Source of the DNA: Colletotrichum lupini
Lineage: Eukaryota; Ascomycota; Sordariomycetes; Glomerellales; Glomerellaceae
Direction: 5' to 3'
Assembly (NCBI RefSeq): GCF_023278565.1
Contig: NC_064682.1
Location: 434,001-498,000 of the forward strand
DNA length: 64,000 nt
Every line of letters starts with the position of its first letter. Position 1 is the first letter of the stretch. This document shows, one piece after another, positions 25,501 to 38,564 of this stretch. Under the pieces are notes generated by a model, which worked only from the letters and a program-made list of their open reading frames with translations, did no database searches and had not been told where the DNA came from. Position numbers and translations under genes: made by a program.

Positions 25501-28500
25501 TAATTAATTAACTTCGTATTATTAATAAACTTTATAAACGTATACCCCTATCGTCGTTCGACTATTTCGAAGTACTTATTACTAAAGATTCTATTCTTCG
25601 TATTATTAAATATAATTCCTAGTCGATTTATATTTTTTAAATATAAGAGAAATAGGGTATTAATAGGTAAAATATAAAAAGTTATCGTTCCGAAGTACGT
25701 CTCTATTTTTATTATACTTAGGGCGATAATTTCCTTACCTAAGCTAAAACTAATCCTTATAATACTCGCTATTAACGTATTAAGTATTACTAGCGCGATT
25801 TTTTATAGTGCCTAGAATTGCCCTTTTCCTCTAGTTAACTATTACAATACCTTAGTATTTAAAATAATTTTATAGAAATTATCTAGGCCGTACCTTTTAC
25901 TTATATAAAATACTTATACGAGCTTAGTATTTAAGGGATCTAAGTAGTATAAAAAGGACCCCTTTAGCTACCCCTAAATTTACTTAGTATTATATTCTTT
26001 CTTTTTAAATATTAAGAGAAATAGCGTCTTCTCTTTAATTATTAAGAAAATAGGCTTCGGCCCTATTAAATTCGCCCTTTTAGCTACCTTTATATTCGTT
26101 ATTTAAAGGACCTTTCCTTACTATTTATAAATAAAAGCTTATTTATTAAGAGCTTTAACTACCCTCTATTTATTTAGCCTCGTATATTTTCTAAAAACTA
26201 ACGGGGTAAAAAAAGAGTAGTTAATATTATTAATTTCGTTATAATTTAATTCGTTAGTATAGGGGGTAAGATCTTCTTTATTTTCTAAATCTCTTATAAG
26301 GGATATATATTTTAAGCTACTACTTTAACTATTATTACTAAGTTTTATACCCCTAGATCTACCCTTATATATAATAAGGAATTAGTTAAATTAATAAGGG
26401 CTAGTTTTACTATTTACTACCCTCGACTTTTTATACTATTTATATAATTTAGTACGCTCTTTTTTAAAGTAGTTACTTAACTAATATCTATTTTTTTTAT
26501 AAATATAATATTATTTCTTTTATTACCTTATTTATAAATTAAATCTCTACTTATTTAACGAATCTAGGCCTCTTTATTAATAATTACTATATCTAGCCTC
26601 TTTTCCTTTCTTATTATACGTTTAATTAACTTAATATTATTAATAAGGGCCGTCGTATATTTAAAAATAGGTTTAGCGTAGTATTCTTATTTTAATATTA
26701 AAACTAGATTTTAGCCTCGAGTAGAGCGTCTCGTAGTTTTTAAGTACTTAGTATAGGGTTATTTTTATTTTTAATATACGCTAAATTATAATATAAAAAT
26801 ATCCGACTTTTTACTCGTTTATCCCCTTATTTAGCTAGGTTTTTACTAGCTTATTAATTTAATTAATAAGCTTTTTAAGGATCTTTACTCGTAATTTACC
26901 TTTTATTATCCTAGCTATAAATATAAAAGAAATCGCTCGTAGCTTAAATAAGAGCTTTAGGTTCTTATTATAGGTCTTAAAGCGGCTTTAGATTACGTTA
27001 ATTATACTAAAAAAGTTGTTTTAATCGAGATTACGTACTACTTTATAATAATAATTAGAGGCTTTACTTACGAGTATAATATTAATTACTAAATAGTACT
27101 AATATTCCCTAATTCCGACTTTTTTATAATAATTATAAAATATCGTTAGGGTTTTTTATAAGACCTTATACTTCCCTTTAGAATATAATTTCTCTTTTAA
27201 AAAGATCTTTTTAAGGTCTATAAATTACTTCGTATTTATTATTAGATTTTTAGTATTTATATATAATCCCTGCGTCGCTACGTATTATTAATAACTTCGG
27301 GTTATTTACCTCCTTCTTTATTAACTAATTAGCGCCGAATTTCGTATTAATAGTAGTAACGAGTTATAAATCGAAATAAGTAAAATTATTAATTATTATA
27401 TTTCTAATATTATATTTTACCCCGGTATATCCTTTTATAACGATAGATTTTTGTTAGTAATTATAGAGAAGAAATTTAAGTTATTTACCCTTTTTTTAAA
27501 TTTATTAAAGTAATTATACGCTTTATTAACCTATATTTAGTTCTATAATACGAATTCCTTTTTTATAATTATTATTATTAGTATTTTATATAGCTTTTAT
27601 AATTATAATTGCGCTAATAATACCCCTCGCTCGTAAAGGAATTTATTAACTACTTTTATAATTCCTAGGCTTGCGCTTACGAACTATTTATCTAGCTAAT
27701 AACTAAGGTTATTTATAATCTCGTAAAATAGGGGTTACCCCTATAGCCCCTTTTTTTTTATAAACCTTAGTTAAATAGATTAATACTACGTTAATTTACT
27801 TACCGTTAAGCTAATTCGTAATTTAGTATATTTACGTCCCCTAATAGTCCGGGTTAATATTTACTTACTTATAAAAGATTAGAATTCTATTTAAGATCGG
27901 GTTTCGTCCTCTTCTTCTTTACCCTAACTCGCTAAGGGTCGTATTCTAGCTTATACTTATATTAATAATTATTAATATATTTAATCTTAATAAAAATATA
28001 TTTAATCCGCGCGCTAGTTATAATAAATCCGTACTTTTATTACTTAATAAATTTATTAAAGTTTAAGAGATTCCCGCTTCCTCTTATTATTTTATTACTA
28101 CTCTCGTTTTTACTATTTTTAGTAATTACTATTACTTTTTTAAATCGCTAACTATCGTACTTACTAAGATCCTCTTTTTTATTTAATATAAAAAGGTAGG
28201 TTTTAGTAGTTCTTTTTTATAATAATAGTAGTAGACGTTTATATTATTATAAAAAGATATAATAATTAGTCTCGGGATCTTTATTAGTTACCGATTTCTG
28301 CTATCTTATATACTTCTAGCTTCTTAAGCCTCGTACTCTTTATAATTTCTAAATAACTTCTTTCCTTAACCTACCTCTTTTAGGGTAGTATTTTATAAAA
28401 ATAATTAAAAATAAACGCTAAGTAGCTCGTAAAAGAGCTATATAAGTTATTAAGAACCGTATAGACCGTTAAGTATAGTTAACGAAGTTAAGCCCTTTTT

Positions 28501-29583
28501 TTTATAAAATTATAGATTTTAAAAACTTATTAAAAAATACTTACTTATTACTTATATATAATAAGGTTAAATACTTAGAGATTTTATTTTTTATAGCCTC
28601 TTAGTACCTTATTTTATATCTTTTAAGTAGTCTTTTTTATAACTTAATTATAATTAAGTAATTATTACTTATTAATAATCCCTTTTATTACTTAATTAAG
28701 TTTTTAAAATTAGTAATCTCGTATTAAGAGCTAATATAAAAAGAAGCCCTTTAATAGCCCTCTAAAAAATTCTTTTTTTTCCCCCTTAGATCCTTATTTT
28801 TTTAGCCTTTTTTTAAGCTAATAATAACTTTAATAAGAGGTCGTAAGACTACTTTAAAATAGCTACTTTTTTTTTAAATTAATTTCCGAAATCCGTAATA
28901 CTCTTAACTTAATATTATTAAGACCTCTAAATCCCCTCCTCTTTTATTAAACCGTCTTTTATATTATATTTTTAAATAATACCTAGGGGGTAGTTAAGGG
29001 AACTACGAAGAGGTTATTTAAGTTATAGGCTTAAAGTCGTATTTATAAAATCCTTATAATAATAAACTTTTCTATATATTATAGATTTTTTAACTTAATA
29101 ACTCTTATAAAATTACTTTTATTATTAAATAAGAATATTTATATTTAAAAATCCCCTTTTTTAATTATATAGTACTCTTTTATATTATATTATTAAGCTC
29201 GTTCGTTATATTAATTAATTAAGTAAGTAGTTATTACGTAAGTATTTTTTTTTACTAATTTAACTAGTTAATTTCTAATTACGGGCCGGCTATAAAAAAG
29301 TTATTTAGTAAAAAAGCTACTCGGGGTAATAATAAAAAGCTAGTTATTTAAGTAGTTTTATTAATTAACGTAATTTAACGTAATAAATATCGACCTTTTA
29401 TAAGTAATAAAGGGCTACGATTACTTAATTCCGTATAGTATTTAAGAATTACCCCTTTTTTTATTTATTTTTATAAAGTTAATTAGTATAAATCTCTTAT
29501 CCTATATAATATTAAGAGGTCGTCTTTTTTACGTAGCGAGATACCTTACTAATCTATAATAATAAAATTTAATTATTAATTAA

Positions 29584-29788
29584 TATTAATATCCCTATTA
29601 TAAAGTAGTTAGTTCGAACCGTAGTTAACGAAAAGATTAATTAAATTATATAAATATTTACGTAGTAGGTATAAAAAGGAGGTTCTAACCGTAGGTTAGG
29701 CTGGCTATGATAATCGTAAATAGGGCCCCTAATTGGCCCCTGCGCAGTCGGCTGTATGCCGCGGTTAAATTGGACTTCCAATCCGATA
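29584..29788 (-). repeat. LTR of copy 1 (5' LTR), partly undamaged
   Basis: Same 205-bp length as its partner. Its right end, abutting the GC-normal island, is nearly free of RIP (CTGCGCAGTCGGCTGTATGC, then ATTGGACTTCCAATCCGATA), while its left end is AT-converted. It is followed by the target copy GTTAC. Confidence 0.92.
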
Positions 29789-29968
29789 GTTACGCTCGCA
29801 TCGGACATTAAATAGCTACTGACACGATGCGAGCTCAAGGCTTCATCTATCAAGACATTAAGAATACATGAAGTACTATCGCGCTCAGTGAGTCGCTGTT
29901 CAATTCATTGTATCTGATGAAAGTTCCATGTCCATCGCGATGCACTGGCTTCACGATACTTTGTCAAC

Positions 29969-31471
29969 TCATCTCTCCTGCCTATTCGGTCTGCCCTCCT
30001 TTGGAGTTTCCATCGCTTTGGCGCTGGCCCTGATTCTGCGTATCTCCCAGAGCCCCCGCAAAATGGAACCAAACAACATGATAACAGCAAAAGCGAAAAT
30101 GGACAATGCCACCCACACACCATAAATCACCAACAGCGCCAAAAAGCCTGCGAGCATCGCCACCGCGCTCCACAGAACCACCCACGCACACCACGGTACC
30201 TTTTCTGCTGTTTTTTCCGCCAGCTGAAGTCTGAGATTTCTCATCTTTAGTGCTGCTTTGAGATCTTCCTCATATTCATCCTGCAAGTCAAAGCTGATGG
30301 ACTACAAGATGGAGCATCGCCAGGTCAACATGGATGTCCTATAGCTCTCACACAGGATTTTCCGAAACAAGAGAAAGTGAAAGATAGGGGAAAGACAGAA
30401 TAGACTCACAGTAGCCCCTGACTCCATCAAGGGGGTCCTTGATCTGTTGGGTGTCGAAAGTCCGGAGTCCTGCCGACCGGTAAGGTTGTATCGCCCTGTC
30501 ATGTTCATCTCTTCCTGATCTACACCGTCTACCTGTCTAATTGCAGTATTCGAACGCCCCGTGATGCGAGTTGGCAATGGTAGCGTGACATGTGTGTGCG
30601 GTTGGCGTTGGAAATCCGCTGAAGTGGTCGTATTTGACGTTTCGCTCATTGGAATGGCCTCTTCTGTTGTCGAAGGGGTAGCGGCGTGAAGTGCTACATC
30701 GCTCTCCATGAAATTCTCAGGGCTCTCGGGTATCTCAATTGTCGATGCTACTCTGCTGTATTCTATTTCTTCTACATATTTGTCAGTCAGCCTATTGTTA
30801 CTAAATTCACTTTTGAGAGAGAGAGAGACAGACGTAACTCACCTTTGGCGTCAAACACGTTGATGATAAAGACGATGAGGAGGAGTAGAGGCAAAATCTG
30901 ACCAAACTTAGGTTCTAACAACGATTCGATTTCTTCCTTCCCCGCCAAAGCAATCATAGAGACTAGGTCGTAAAGTAGATACACCGTAAATGACATGTCT
31001 TGGAAGAGACTCCAAAATATAGAATCTAACATGTCTTCGACTAAGACAGGGGTCGCTAGTCTTATAGTCTGGAAATGGTTGGTGTGCTTGTCAGACAATT
31101 TCCGGAGCATTGCTTTGGTCTTTTGGATTTCTTTTCGTGTCTTTTGCTGATAAAGAATCCTGAAGTATTTTCTAGACTCCTCGGTGAAGCACAGAAGGCG
31201 CAAAATGTTGTCTTGTAGAGGAAGCAATAAGTAAAGCCGGGCAATAGCGTCGTAGTAACTTTTGCCAAATATCCAGATAAGTGCAACTGCAGCGAGAATT
31301 GACGTATCAGTGGTTCCCGAACCTCTTATTGTGCAAGCGGCAACTTGCTTTAAGCTTACGGGGGTGAATAAGTTATCAAGGATGCTGCTGACGAGAAGAC
31401 AGCTGACTAGTAATGTCAGGAAATTTATACGTAACTTTGCCTGCCTCTTATGTAGTCTTAAATATGGTGCC
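29969..31471 (-). pseudogene. 3' part of a membrane-protein gene split by retrotransposon copy 2
   Basis: This is the downstream part of the gene starting at 39009. Exon 2 resumes at 31466 (31467-31471 is the duplicated target GTGCC) and runs to 30843. Exon 3 is 30771-30410 and exon 4 is 30280-29969. Donors are GTGAGT twice; acceptors are GTAG and GCAG. The joined frame has no internal stop. Several hydrophobic segments follow the junction residues APYLRLHKRQAK: INFLTLLVSCLLVSS, TSILAAVALIWIFGKSYYDA, FTVYLLYDLVSMIALAG and QILPLLLLIVFIINVF. A hydrophilic Thr/Ser-rich stretch comes next, then a last pair of membrane segments near WVVLWSAVAMLAGFLALLV. The fragment alone lacks its ATG, so it is not expected to make protein. 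Function is unknown; it belongs to a fungal-specific multi-spanning membrane family. Confidence 0.85.
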
Positions 31472-31676
31472 TGTCGGATTAGAAGTCTAATTCGACCGCG
31501 GCATATAGCCGACTGCGCAGGGGCCAATTAGGGGCCCTATTTACGATTATTATAACTAGCCTAACCTATAGTTAAAACCTCCTTTTTATACTTATTACGT
31601 AAATATTTAGATAGTTTAATTAATCTCTTTATTAACTACGGTTCGAACTAACTACTTTATAATAAGAATACTAATA
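31472..31676 (+). repeat. LTR of copy 2 (5' LTR)
   Basis: It begins TGTCGGATTAGAAGTC and ends ACTAATA. The first ~70 bases beside the island are little mutated; AT conversion increases inward. It matches the other LTRs in reverse complement. Confidence 0.92.
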
Positions 31677-34600
31677 CTAATTAGTAATTAAATTCTATTA
31701 TTATAGATTAGTAAGGTATCTCGCTATATAAAAAAGACGACCTCTTAATACTATACGGAATAAGAGATTTATACTAATTAACCTTATAAAAATAGATAAA
31801 AAAAGAAGCGATTTTTAAATACCGCACGGAATTAAGTAATTATAGCCCTTTATTACTTATAAAAGGTCGACGTTTACTACGTTAAACTATATTAATTAAT
31901 AAAACTACTTAAGTAACTAGCTTTTTATTATCGCCCCGAGTAGCTTTTTTATTAAACGACTTTTCTATAGCTAGCCCGCGATTAGAAATTAACTAGTTAA
32001 ATTAGTAAAAAGAAATACTTACGTAATAACTACCTACTTAATTAATTAGTATAACGAACGAGCTTAATAATATAATATAAAAAAGTACTATGTAATTAAA
32101 AAAAGGGATTTTTAAATATAAATATTCTTATTTAGTAATAAAAATAACCTTATAGGAGTTATTAAACTAAGAGATTTATAATATATAAAAAAGTTTATTA
32201 TTATAAGGATTTTATAAATATAACTTTAAGCCTGCGATTTAAATAACCTCTTCGTAGCTCTTTTAATTACCCCCTAAGTATTATTTAAAAATATAATATA
32301 AAGGACGGTTTAATAAAAGAAGAGGGGATTTAAAGGTTTTAATAATATCGAGCTAAGAGTATTACGGATCTCAGAAATTAACTTAAAAAAAAAGCGGCTA
32401 TTCTAAAGTAGTCCTATAACCTCTTATTAAAGTTATTATTAGCTTAAAAAAGGCTAAAAAGATGAGGATTTAAAAAGAAAAGAAAAGAATTTTCTAAAGG
32501 GCTACTAAAGGGCTTCTTTTTTATACTAGTTCTTAATACAAAATTACTAATTTTAAGAAATTAACTAAAGAAGCTATTTAAAAATTATAAAGAGTATAAG
32601 GCTTAAGAAGCTAAAAGTATATAGGATAATAGAAATTAATAACTAATAAAGATCCTAAGACTAATTACTATATTTTTTTATAATAATATAAACGTTTACC
32701 GCTATTATTATTAAAAAGAACTACTAAAACCTACCCTTTTATATTAAACGAAAAAGAAGATCTTAGTAAGTATAATAGCTAGCGATTTAAAAAGGTAGTA
32801 ATAATAATTAAAAATAATAAAAATAAGAGTAATAATAAAATAGCGAGAAAAAGCGAGAATCTCCTAGACCCTAATAAATTTATTAAGTAATAAAAGCACG
32901 GATTTACTATAACTAATACGTAGATTAAATATATCCTTATTAAAATTAAATACGCTAGCGACTATTAATATAAGTATAAGCTAAAGTACGACCCTTAGTA
33001 AGTTAGGGTAAAGAAAAAGGGGATAAAACCCGATTTTAAATAGAATCCTAATCCCTTATAAATAGGTAAATATTAACCCGGATTATTAAAGAACGTAAAT
33101 ATATAGAATTACAGATTAGCTTAACGGTAAGTAAATTAACGTAGTATTAATCTATTTAACTAAGGTTTATAAAAAAAAGGGGCTATAGGGGTAACCCCTA
33201 TTTTATAAAATCGTAAACGACCTTAACTACTAACTAAATAAATAGTTCGCGAGCGTAAGCTTAAGAATTATAAAAGTAGTTAATAAATTCCTTTATGGGC
33301 GAGGGGTATTACTAGCGTAATTATAATTATAAAAGCTATACGAAATATTAATAGTAATAATTATAGAGGAGGAATTCGTATTATAAAACTAAGTATAAGT
33401 TAATAAAGCGTATAATCGCTTTAACGAATTTAAAAAAAGAGTAAACGACCTAGATTTCCTCTCTATAATTATTAATAAAAATCTATTATTATAAAAGGAT
33501 ATACCGGGGCAAAATATAGCACTAAAAATACGATAATTAATAATTCTACCTATTTCGATCTATAACTCGTTACTATTATTAATACGAAATTTAGTACCGA
33601 TCGGCTAATAAAAAAGGAAGTAGACGACCCGAAGTTATTAATAATATATAGCGACGTAGGGATCGTATATAAATACTAAAAATTTAATAATAAATACGAA
33701 GCAATTTATAAACCTTAAAAAGATCTTTTTAAAAGAGAAATTATATTCTAAAGGGAAGTATAAGGTCTTATAAAAAACCCTAACGATGTTTTATAATTAT
33801 TACGAAAAAGTTAGAATTAGGGAATATTAGTACTATTTAGTAATTAATATCGTACTCGTAAGTAAAGCCTCTAATTATTACTATAAAGCGGTACGTAATT
33901 TCGATTAAAACGACTTTTTTAATATAATTAACGTAATTTAAAGCCGCTTTAAGACTTATAATAAGAACTTAAAGCTCTTATTTAAGCTATAAGCGATTTT
34001 TTTCGTATTTATAACTAAGATAATAAAGGGTACATCGTAAATAGAGATCCTTAAAAAGCTTATTAATCGAATTAATAAGCTAGTAAAAACCTAGCTAAAT
34101 AAAGGGATAAACGAGCGGAAAGTCGGATATTTTTATACCGTAATCTAGCGTATATTAAAAATAAAAATAACCTTATACTAAGTACTTAAAAACTACGAAA
34201 CACTCTACTCGAGGCTAAAATCTAGCTTTAATATTAAAATAAGAATATTATACTAAACTTACTTTTAAATACACGACGGCCCTTATTAATAATATTAAAT
34301 TAATTAAATATATAATAAAAAAGGAAAAGAGGCTAGATATAGTAATTATTAATAAGGAGGCTTAGATTTATTAAATAAGTAGAGATTTAACTTACGAATA
34401 GGGTAATAAAAAAAGTAATATTATATTTATAAAAAAAAAAAATATTAGTTAAGTAACTATTTTAAAGAAGAGCGTACTAAATCGTATAAATAATATAAAA
34501 AGTCGAGGGTAATAGATAGTAAAACTAGCCCTCGTTAGTTTAATTAATTCCTCGTTATATATAAGGGTAGATCTAGGGGTATAGAACTTAGTAACGGTAG

Positions 34601-37600
34601 CTAAAGTAGCGGCTTAAAGTATATACTCCCTATAAGAGATTTAGAAAATAAAAAAGATCTTACCCCCTATATTAACGAATTAAATTACGATAAAATCGAT
34701 AATATTAACTACTCTTTTTTTACCCCGTTAGCCTCTAGAGGATATACGAGGCTAAATAAATAAAAAATAATAAAAGCTCTTAATAAGTAAGCTTTTATTT
34801 ATAAATAGTAAAGGAAGGTCCTTTAAATAATAAATATAGAGGTAGTTAAAAGGGCGAATCTAATAGGGCCAAAGCCTATTTTCTTAATAATTAAGGAGAA
34901 AACGCTATTTTTTTTAATATTTAAAAAAAAAGAACGTAGTACTAAGTAAATCTAGGGGTAGCTAGAGGGGTCCTTTTTATACTACTTAGATTTTTTAAAT
35001 ACTAAACTCGTATAAATATTTTATATAAGTAAAAAGTACGGCCTAGACGATTTTTATAGGATTATCTTAAATACTAGGGTATTATAATAATTAACTAGAA
35101 GAAAAAAGTAATTCTAAGTATTATAAAAAATCGCGCTAGTAATGCTTAATACGTTAATAGCGAGTATTATAAGGATTAGTTTCGGCCTAAGTAAGGAAAT
35201 CGTCGCCCTAAGTATAATAAAAATAGAGATATACTTTAGAACGATAACTTTTTATATTTTACCTATTAATACCCTATTTCTCTTATATCTAAAAGATATA
35301 GATCGACTAAGTATTATATTTAATAATATAAAGAACAAAATCTCTAGTAATAAGTACTTTAAAATAATTAAATAACAATAGGGGCATACGTTTATAAAGC
35401 TTATTAATAATATAAAGTTAATTAATTACTTAACGGAAAGTAAGCTTAAAAAACTATACTAAAGATTTAGGTACCCGTTAGTTACGAGGCTATATAACCT
35501 CTTAAAGTAATTAAATAATAATAATATTAAAATAGGGGCGCTAGAGTAGTTAACGAAAGTATATTACTAATACTAAATAAATACGCAAAGCCTACGTAAA
35601 TTTAAGTTTAAATTGCGTAATAAGCTTAACTTTAACTAAGAAATCGTCGTTAACATTTTCTATTTAAATAGTTAGCTAGTATTATATATAATCGACGTAA
35701 CTATATCTTTTTAAATAAGGCAATTCCTTTAGGATTTATAAGTAAAGATAGTATAAGTAGCCTTATAAAAAAGCTAGATCGATATATACTAAGGACTATT
35801 AAATAGTATTAAAACCGACGCTAGTACTAGCTTTAAGTTAATAAAATTTAGGGATAATATAACGGCTTATAATATATAGCTAAAAGTCGTACTCGTTAAA
35901 GCGTACTATAATATTAAAAAAGTAAAAAGGGTATATTAGTAGTTAAAAAGGGCGTTTAAAATTATTAAAGAGGAAAATCCGGATTTTACTAACGACAAAT
36001 GCCTTTAGTTAGTACTTAAATACTATAACGATATTATAAGGCTTAACGGACTTATATTAACGCTATTAATATTTAGAGTATATTTAAGAATAACCTTAGC
36101 CTCGCTACTATTACTAAGTATAAGCTAATAAGCCTAAGTAGTTAAAAAAATAATATAAGTATTATATAAAGTAAGTATAAAAAAGTAAGTTAACGAGGTA
36201 ATTATTATACGTAATAGGCCCGATATAGGGGATAATCTAAATATACTACTAAATTCGGATATATAAATATAGCACAAAAATACTTAATAATAGGCTAGGC
36301 TATATAAGTTAATTTTTATTAACGAGCGCTCTTATATAGTTATAAGAGATCGTAATTAGCTACTCGAAGTATTAATTATAATAGTTAGACCGTACTATAT
36401 AGATCTTAATAAGGTAATTTTTAACTTATAAAAAGAAGAAGAGCTAGGGGAAACTATATAACTTATAGCAGAGGTATAGGAAATTATCCTTAATAAAATC
36501 GTTATAGTAGTACTAATAAACGACGAAGAAGAGGAAATTATTAAAAGAGCACTAATACTACTAGCGAGACGTTATAAAAGACTATAATAGTAAGCCTTAA
36601 TACGGTAATTTATTACTAATAACGAGGTAATTAATACTTTTTATATAATAAAAAAGAAAGCCGATTTCGAGCTAGTAATTAAACTATATAAAAAAGGCGT
36701 AATTATAACTATTAAAAAGCCGTATAAGGGATTAGATCTTATTAAAATAAACACTTTTCGTAATCGAGGGGTCTATCGATTTATCCTATATAACTTAGAA
36801 AAATATATAAACCTTTATATATTTAAATTATAAATAGTTCATAAGATTAAAAAAAAAGGAACACCCTAGCCGTATAAGAAGTTTAAATACGTAATTTAGG
36901 GGTATAGTAACGTTAAAAAAGCAATACTACTTATATAATTGCTTATTATATAGCGCTATAGCTAACGATTAATAATAGTACTAATAGTATTACTATAGAA
37001 GAAGGGATACGAGATTTAGAGCCGTAATATTACCTAGGCCTATACTCAATTGGCTATAGGGCTTATAAAGAAAATCCTAGCCTATTTACTAAAAGAAATA
37101 GTTAGTAAGTACCTAAAAAGTACGATTATTAAAATACTTAAGCTATTATATAGGCTCGCAAAATTAAGTACTTATTAATAGGCTATTTATTACGATTTTT
37201 ATATTAATTAATTATTAATAGTTACCTCTACGTACAACCCGTACTTATTAGTTACGGAGTACGAAGGTAATTAATTTAAAATCGTTAGAATATAAACTAA
37301 CGATATATTAGGCCTATTCGATATTAACTTTATAAAAAAGGAGGATAAAGAGCTTTAAAAAGCGGGCTTTATAATAAAGCTAAAAGAGGTCCTTATAATA
37401 AATACCCCCTTAGTATTTAATAGCGGGATTTTTATAATTAAAAAGAAAACTATCGTTTTTTAATAAAAGGGGTAGGGCGAGAAGATTAACTTCGTAAATC
37501 TAAATATAACTAATATTAAGAAGTAGTATAAGGCTAAGCTCGTATAAGGGGTATATATTATAAGTATTTATTAACTTAAAATAACTTTTAATTACGCTAG

Positions 37601-38359
37601 AGTAGTATAAGCTATAAATCTAACTAAATAAAACGTTAAGGTACTTAATAAGCGGCTTAAGTAGTAATAAACAAATCTTAATTAAAGTCTTGTTTATTAC
37701 CTAATCGACCTTATAATTAATAAGCTCTATATCTTTATTAATAGGTTATTTATAAATAATAAAGACCTTATTTTATAATTAGAGTATATTATTATCCTAG
37801 CTAACGACAGTATAAATAAGAGCGAATTTACTATATATAGTAATATAATCTACTACTTATTAACTAAAAATAAATAAGTAATAAAAAGTATATTAACGTT
37901 AGAGGTTTATAATATAATTAACGGCGTTAACCTCTCCTATATAATTTTAATAACGCTAAAAAAGATTACTAATCGAATTAGCCTTTTACTTATTTTAATA
38001 GTTATATATACCGATTCTTATTTACTATATAAATACTTTATTAAATTAAGAATAATAAAAGAAAAGAGGCTTATAATTAATATTATAGCCCTTAAGTAAT
38101 CGTATAAAAAGTGCGAAATACTTAAGATTTGTTAAATTAATAATAAAAATAACTTTATAAACGTTTTTATAAAAGTAGTATTAAATAAGGGATTAAAGTA
38201 ATTTATAAGTAATAAAAAAGTTATTATATAAATAAAAGGATAGGTTATATAAAAAAAGTAAAGAAAAGGGGAAAAAGGAGACGATTTAATAAACGGGCCC
38301 GAGGTCGAATTATACCTCTAATTATAATAATTAAATTAATAAAAAAAAGAGAAAGTTAG

Positions 38360-38564
38360 TATCGAATTAGAAGTCTAATTCGATTGCGGTATATAGCCGA
38401 CTATATAGGGGCTAATTAGGGGCCCTATTTATAATTATCATAGCTAGCCTAACTTATAGTTAGAACCTCTTTTTTACACCTATTACGCAGATATTCAGAT
38501 AGTTTAATTAATCTCTTCGTTAACTACGGTTCGAACTAACTACCCTATAATAGGGATACTAACA
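38360..38564 (+). repeat. LTR of copy 2 (3' LTR)
   Basis: It is the same 205 bp as its partner, preceded by a purine tract. Its outer ~75 bases, next to the gene, keep GC-containing words such as ACGCAGATATTCAGATAG and ACTACCCTATAATAGGG, while the inner part is AT-converted. It ends GATACTAACA before target copy GTGCT. Confidence 0.92.

Larger units (their letters stand above)
22365..29788 (-). mobile_element. RIP-degraded Copia-type LTR retrotransposon, copy 1
   Basis: This 7424-bp element has 205-bp direct LTRs at both ends and a perfect 5-bp target duplication GTTAC. It is extremely AT-rich, dominated by TA, ATTA and TTATA words, and no long open frame survives. LTR termini read TA...TA where the less damaged copy has TG...CA, the CpA-to-TpA change typical of RIP. 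A T/C-rich tract follows the left LTR (around 22575-22590); it is the complement of a polypurine tract, so the left LTR is the 3' LTR and the element runs on the minus strand. It aligns as reverse complement with copy 2, where Copia domain order is still readable. It is about 330 bp longer than copy 2. It is certainly non-autonomous now. Confidence 0.93.
31472..38564 (+). mobile_element. RIP-degraded Copia-type LTR retrotransposon, copy 2, inserted in a gene
   Basis: This 7093-bp element has 205-bp LTRs and target copies GTGCC (31467-31471) and GTGCT (38565-38569), differing by one C/T change. It starts TGTCGG and ends TAACA, preserving TG...CA on both sides. A purine tract (AAAAAAAAGAGAAAG) sits just before the right LTR, so it reads on the plus strand. 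Domain relics are visible between stop codons: an integrase-like SIKTDASTSFKLIKFRDN at 35805-35858, and an RNase H-like VIYTDSYLLYKYFIKL at 38001-38048 near the 3' end. Integrase before reverse transcriptase and RNase H is the Copia (Ty1) order. One 77-codon frame survives at 35142-35375, upstream of the integrase. All other coding potential is lost to stops from C-to-T changes. Confidence 0.93.

Noticed and set aside
22365..38564. AT-rich blocks as mitochondrial insertion or centromere
   Set aside because: Direct LTRs, target duplications, polypurine tract and Copia relics explain them fully.
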